64,000 bases of DNA. Origin: Paralichthys olivaceus (taxonomy: Eukaryota > Chordata > Actinopteri > Pleuronectiformes > Paralichthyidae). This document shows positions 58,407 through 64,000 of this stretch, in pieces. Every line of letters begins with the position of its first letter. Within the stretch, counting starts at the first letter, position 1. Made by a program: the position numbers and the translations under genes. The stretch is from the NCBI RefSeq assembly GCF_024713975.1, contig NC_091108.1, positions 8,849,001 through 8,913,000 on the forward strand, in the 5' to 3' direction. The notes below the pieces were generated by a model, which was not told where the DNA came from, did no database searches, and saw only the letters and a program-made list of their open reading frames with translations.

Positions 58407-61400
58407 GCCTCCATGCCGGCCTCTCGTGTGCTCGAGCGCAGAGCATGAAATGGCTCTAAATTGGCTGTGTTTGCCTTCAGAGGAGCGCTCTTTTGAGATC
58501 ATATCCTAATCCCTCAGAGAGGCGGTCCACAGGGTCGCTGCTTATTCAATTAGTCCGAAGCCGTGGCTCTAAACATGGTAGGGGCAAGGCAGAGTGTGAG
58601 AAAGTGTACAGATAGAGAGGGTGGTGGTCTGTGGGTGTATGTTAGTGATCGTGTGGGGCCACGATGGAAGCTGAATCTGTTTATACTGAACATTCACACA
58701 TTCTGTGTCTTCACTGCAGGAGCAGGAATCAAGACTGAAAACATTTTCTGATAAGGAAGGTGTTGTTGAGTGTAGATGAGGACTCCCGCCAGAGGAGGGC
58801 GCCTACATGACATCCCTACAGAACAACTTACGGAGCTTGATAAAGGGAGGTGAGAGGATGATGGGTCATCGCTATAAGCCTGAAGCCTGAACCACACTAC
58901 CTGAGGCAGCTGCTAAGTTACCTGAAGCTCTTACCATCAGCTTAGTTCAACTCCATATAAAGTCATCAAGTTCTTGTAAAGAATAAATAATCGCGAGAGG
59001 CCGCGTGAAATCATGGAACCACACATTTAGCTTACTTTGCACATGCTTGCAGTTCAGGTTTGTTGTGGTATACACTTCAGTCATTAATTAGATTCATTAT
59101 CACCCTTCTTTTAAAAGAAATGTGTTGCTAATTAACACAGTTCTTGAAGTACAACTCCAAAAAAACGAATAATAAAATCTGAATCTGATGCTCTGAATCC
59201 TGGAGGAAATGAAGCCACATCTCGGCTGAGAAGGAGAAGCCAAGAAGGGACGAAACATCTGGTTTGAACAGTTTGTAAAACGTTCACCTGTGAGCCTTAA
59301 CCTTGTTGTGAATCATCAAACACTGCTTCTCATTTTGGTAAAAAAAAAAAGAAATCTCCACACCACGCTAAATGTTAAACCTTTCTCTCATTTATCATTT
59401 CTCACTGCACTGTCTCCTCCTTTGTTTGCAGGGGAAAAAGAGGAATATTTCTGTGTTACGGTGAGCTGATAGACAGTGACACTTAGACTAAACAAGGTAG
59501 AGGTGATGACAGGAGCTGTGCAGCCCAAACGTGCAGGGCCCACCCTGCCAACACCGGTTGTCACTGGGGAGGTTTACAGCTGTGACATTAGGAGCTATTT
59601 GTACCCCCACATCCAGCGTGAAACAAATAATCTTACAGACCTTTAAACATGCACACATTTCATAATGCAACATCATTTAAAAGTCTTAAAGGTTGGATGA
59701 TTGTAGAGATAAGCTTCAGTATAAGATGTCTGTGTTTAGCGTAAGTGCTAAAGGCAGGGGGAACCTCCCATGTTGTCTTCTTAGAAATATCAACAGTTTC
59801 TACCTTCAAGCTGTGTCAATAAATCCCTATCTTGCTTTCATGATGTATTATTCAGACTGTGGAAATGAACACCTGTGTTTATGTGTCTGCGATATTAGGT
59901 TAAATATTTCGTTTAAAAAACGAATTGTTAGCTCCAACGCAATTCATTTCTAGTGGTTACGCAGTACTCAAACATTTTACTTGAGTAAAATGATGAAAAC
60001 TGTACTTAAAATCCAAAAGAATTGAATTAGCACACAGTAGTTGAGATCGTAGAAGAGCAGGAGACGGCCTCTAATGATCTTAAAGTAACGCTGCGATGTA
60101 GTTTGGAAAATACTGAACATAACGGTGGAAAAAACGATTATGTAGCAGGAGCGGTTTGACAAGTTTCTGTGGATGTTTTCTTTCAGCTGTGAAACTTGTT
60201 ACCATTGGAATCTGTTATAATTGCAGCTAGTCCAAGCTGACCGCAACCTCTGTTCTCCTCTGTGATGGACAAACTTCTTTTTTAACTCTCAAAAAAAAAG
60301 CTCAGTTGGTGGAATATCACTTTAAAAAGTCGTCCCTCCCAATTAATTGTGTTTCCCTGACATCATGGAGCAAAAAATGTTCTATTTTTAATCACACTGT
60401 GCATTTTGAAAAGCAAGCACAGGATAACTCAAACCTTTATGTTGCATTAACCTGACTTGAGGCTGGGGCTCGGTACTTTCTTTGGCAAATCATTGCAGCG
60501 TCAGGCAAAAATTTTTTTCACTCGCCCACCTGAATAAAAGTCGAAACCTCAGCTGAGGTACAAATGAGTGCGGTGCAGCGGGGCCAACTGAGAGCTCTGT
60601 GTGCGCTGCGGTGGGGGCCGACCTGCAGCCAACCAGTCTTTCAGCGAGCCAGCCTCTGTCAGACCGAGCAGCCCAGAGTGCATAGCTTACCGGAAACCAG
60701 GGCAGTTTGATTGAGTTCCTGTTATTGACTGCTTTTTTCTGCAGAGAGCAGGTTTCTGCCAGGTTAATTTTTCCCCAGCCAGCTGTCAGAGCACAGACTG
60801 CACAGAACCACACAACCAAGCACTCAAGACTCCACCAATGCTTTCAACTCTAAATAGTCATTTGTCATCCAGTGGCAAGCAATGCAATATTTGATAAGCA
60901 ATTAAATACTTGAATGTTCCCTTTTCCCCGAATACTGCATGATTGTGTTCAAGGATATTTGTCCACGTGCTGTGTTGTACTGTAGCTTCTGTGTACTCTT
61001 GGAGCAGGAAGCCCATAGCAACCCTCTGACAGTAAATCAACCCTGGGATTGGGATGCTCCTGTTCAGAGAGCAGGCGAACTGTGCGAGATGGAAGCAGTG
61101 GAGGTTAGGCGGTGAGAGGTAATGCATTGTTTGGCCCCTGTCCCAGCCCATATTGAGGCCGACGCTGGCTCAAGAGCCTGAAAGATGTGTTTGTTGTACA
61201 ATAAGTTGTAGCACCATCGCCATCTGGGTATAGACCTTCGGTCAGCGCTGCACAGACGTGTGTGGCTCCCCGTGCCAGAAATAATAATAATAAAACAAAG
61301 AGGCCCATTCATTCCTCCTCCCCCAAGATGAATTTACCACAGTAATGATATTAGAGGTTCAGAGAGGATTAGCAAAGTAGCAGACTTTTTTTTTCTTTTA

Positions 61401-62468
61401 ATGTCACTGCTGAGGGCATGCAACATCCTTAAATCCTTTGAAAAGGGACCCAGTGGATAGAGATGAAACATGCCTCATGTCTTTAACAGCTGCTCAAGCA
61501 GAGCTGCATGGAAAGTCCGTCTTCCTGTGGTGTGCCATTTGTGTCAAAAACAGTGTCTTAAATTGTCTTGAATCTGTATATAAAATGTTAAAGGGTTTAG
61601 CTGATGCCAAGGTCAAGTGAGGTGTTGGGACATTGTTGAATGTTGTTGTCCCTATTTAAAGTCTCAGCAGTAAACCAAACCGGTCCGTCTGCACTTATGT
61701 CCCCTGTGCCTTTCCTCACCGTCAAGCAAAAAGACAAAGATATATCAAACACTCAAGATTTCTGGTGTTCTTATTACACGTCTAGACAAACACACCGCTT
61801 CCAGAGTCCTCCTCTTCCACTCTCTCCCTCCACCCATATCCACATCCTCTTCCGGCTCCTGAAGTGAGTCTGGAGTGAAGCACGAAACGAAGATGTCAAT
61901 AAAAGACTCTCGGTGGGTCAGAGGTGGAATGTGACTGTGCTCCAAATCATTCCATGTCTATTATTTACTTTCCAGTGTGTTCAAATGCAAGTGCAACATT
62001 TCTGCAAAAAAACATCTTCATTACTTCACGCTTAAAATATCCAACAATGCAATGCTTCACCTTTGCTCCAGAGTTTACTGACGTGTAAATTACAGCTATG
62101 CAACACTTCACCTGTCAGCTGTGACGTAAATACTGGATGATTAATAAGTGGGTGAACTATACGGAGGCGATGCCCTGCCATCACCTCTGGACTGCATGAC
62201 TGCTGTTCCTCACAGCTTTTTGTAACTCAATGTCTGTTCTTACTGAGCATTTATGAAATGTGTTCACAAGGTTTACTGTCAACAAGTCCTCCAACCTAAA
62301 TTATCACATTGTGTTTCCCTATTTTGATCTGTAATATGACCCACAGGAGTGTGAGCAGAATACGAGTCTTCTCCAGAAGGTAGGTGCTCAAAAAATAAAT
62401 AAACTATATGTACATTTACAATTTATCACCATTGAAACATGTAGGTTTGACTAATTGTTGTAAGATAT

Positions 62469-62494
62469 GATAATAATAATAATAATAATAATAA
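62469..62494. repeat. (AAT)n microsatellite
   Basis: About nine AAT (TAA) triplets in an AT-rich tract. Confidence 0.92.
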
Positions 62495-63273
62495 TATTTG
62501 TTCACAAAGTTACAAAGTGCTTCACAATAGGATAACACAATAAATTATATAAAATTTTAATCAATAATAAATAAAATAAATTCAAATTCTCTAATAACTT
62601 GTGCAGAAAACCCAGTATGCTTTATTTCCATTTAATTAATAAGATTGTTTTTACTAATTTAAATATTTATTATTGATAAATTATTGGAAAGGTCTTACAA
62701 AATAAAAGGATACCAAGCAGTTTTAATGAAGATGGATTTTGGACACAATAGAACTGATTAACCCACAAATAATTTAAAGCCCTCTTCTAGTTTATCACAG
62801 ACCTTTTTCAACGTGGCATCATCTTTGCTGTATTGTTACGTGACAACATGTCACACATGGGGGCCTCTTCTGATATTGATTCTGAGGCACCACACAGCCA
62901 CCTGTCAGCGGCACAGCCATCCATTAAGAACTACGCAGCGGTGCTGATTGCTTTGCCCCCGACCCCGGCTGCTTGTTTACTCAGGGCATGGTTGCTGGTG
63001 GGGGGCGTGGGGGTGGCGAGGAATAATCTGAATTCCATTGAGTGGAGCTGCAGCGAGGGGTGCAGGTCCTTTTCCACCGCCCTCTATCCCCTCCACCCAA
63101 ACTCACACAAACACACTCAGTCTCTGGGTGATGGGCTGAAGCCAGGCTCCCTAAGCACAAGCGGCCCACTGCCTGCCTGCCCGAGGAGAGCAGGGCTGTG
63201 TTGATACAGCTGGGGTAGGCAGAGGTGCCGAGAAGTCAAGTGTCTTGACCGGGGTCAAAGCACCTCTCTCAGC

Positions 63274-63308
63274 CACACACACACACACATACACACACAC
63301 ACACACAC
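63274..63308. repeat. (CA)n microsatellite
   Basis: CA dinucleotides with one TA interruption. Confidence 0.95.
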
Positions 63309-64000
63309 GTATGATCATATGTGCACAGACCCACATTGACACTCAATATATCTTCATCATCTTTCTTTGCCGGTACTGATTCAAATTTCGCCTCAGACAA
63401 ATGTATTGTCCGCACCAGTTCAAGTTGTTCAGGAATGTGTTTATGTAACACTCTCAGATTGCCCGCTCTTCCTTCCTCTGTGAATTATGCCAAACTTTCA
63501 ACATGGGCACTCTTTTAAGTCCACCTCAGGTCGCACCTCTCTTGTTTCTCTAGTTGACTTAATCTTTGTGAGAGCCAGGAGCAGCTCAGGAAGGCAAATA
63601 GACCACAAAGGAAGCCAATATCCCTCTCACTTCTGGGACTTTTTGCTGTTTTCTTTCAATTGTCCACCAGGAGGAGGTGCTCTGTACAGTGAGTCACAGC
63701 TTTATCCTGACTAGGTGCATGTATTGGACTGATGCTGAACAATCAGTGGGGCTGCTGCATTTTTCACCTGCAGGGCGAACACCAATATCCAAAATATTCA
63801 TAAACCCACAATTAAGTATTTATTAAGGCATTAGAACAATGTGTTTAAATACAAAAAAGACCTTTAGGGGACTTGCTGAGCTCAATGGAGATTTTTATCA
63901 TCAGCAAAATGTACAGTAACATTTGGCCATAACGCCCAGCTTATCAGGTCCAGGCTGTTTGAATCTATTCGTGATGCTTCTCTTTCACTTTTCCTCACTT

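Larger units (their letters stand above)
47361..64000. other. Gene-poor region, no coding exon recognised
   Basis: About 16.6 kb in which none of the short open frames resembles a known protein or shows an exon chain. It alternates AT-rich tracts (for example 49400-49800, 53340-53960, 62400-62800) with GC-balanced blocks (about 50750-51300, 55620-55960, 60560-60800, 62850-63200). Such blocks are typical of conserved non-coding elements, but conservation cannot be judged from one sequence. In human the neighbour beyond MYLK4 is GMDS. I looked for its conserved motifs (such as GITGQDGSYL) among the translated frames and did not find them. Confidence 0.5.

Noticed and set aside
47361-64000. gmds, expected from human gene order
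   Set aside because: None of its conserved motifs (such as GITGQDGSYL or SELYGK) was seen in any frame. It may lie beyond the window, or these may be non-coding flanks.

Overview
The window is a piece of a ray-finned (teleost) fish nuclear genome, probably a percomorph with a fairly compact genome. Five vertebrate protein-coding genes with short GT...AG introns are recognisable, one pancreatic-protease relic lies between two of them, and the non-coding DNA carries microsatellites and short interspersed repeats of fish type. There are no bacterial-type operons, CRISPR arrays or viral genes. No tRNA or rRNA was recognised by eye.

Layout from left to right. (1) 1630-8803, minus: sharpin, a subunit of the LUBAC linear-ubiquitin ligase. 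(2) 9627-13283, plus: gpt, an alanine aminotransferase, head-to-head with sharpin across about 0.8 kb. (3) 13734-21025, minus: dhx30, a mitochondrial DEAH-family RNA helicase, tail-to-tail with gpt. (4) 21308-22000, plus: a broken pancreatic elastase-like gene. (5) 22748-29300, minus: wrnip1, a UBZ plus AAA+ replication-stress ATPase. (6) 38180-46967, plus: mylk4, a myosin-light-chain-kinase-family kinase with a long coiled-coil and acidic N-terminus. The remaining 17 kb (46968-64000) shows no recognisable coding exon.

For each gene I rebuilt the exon chain by hand from splice sites, codon phase and family similarity. The chains close in frame: sharpin 440 aa from 9 coding exons, gpt 477 aa from 11, dhx30 1171 aa from 19, wrnip1 593 aa from 7, mylk4 820 aa from 14. 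Coordinates are therefore specific, but none has been tested against transcripts.

The genes do not form one pathway. SHARPIN and GPT are neighbours in the human 8q24.3 region, and WRNIP1 and MYLK4 are neighbours at human 6p25.2, so the window joins two conserved blocks with dhx30 (human 3p21) between them. The points most worth a second look are: replacement of two normally invariant substrate/cofactor motifs in gpt; the elastase relic with intact splice sites but a broken catalytic exon; a possible unannotated first exon at 32351-32488 that could serve mylk4; a transposon fragment filling most of a 195-bp dhx30 intron; a consensus cAMP-response element upstream of wrnip1; and an X-box-like (RFX) site inside wrnip1. 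I found no convincing evidence of an entirely new biological system.
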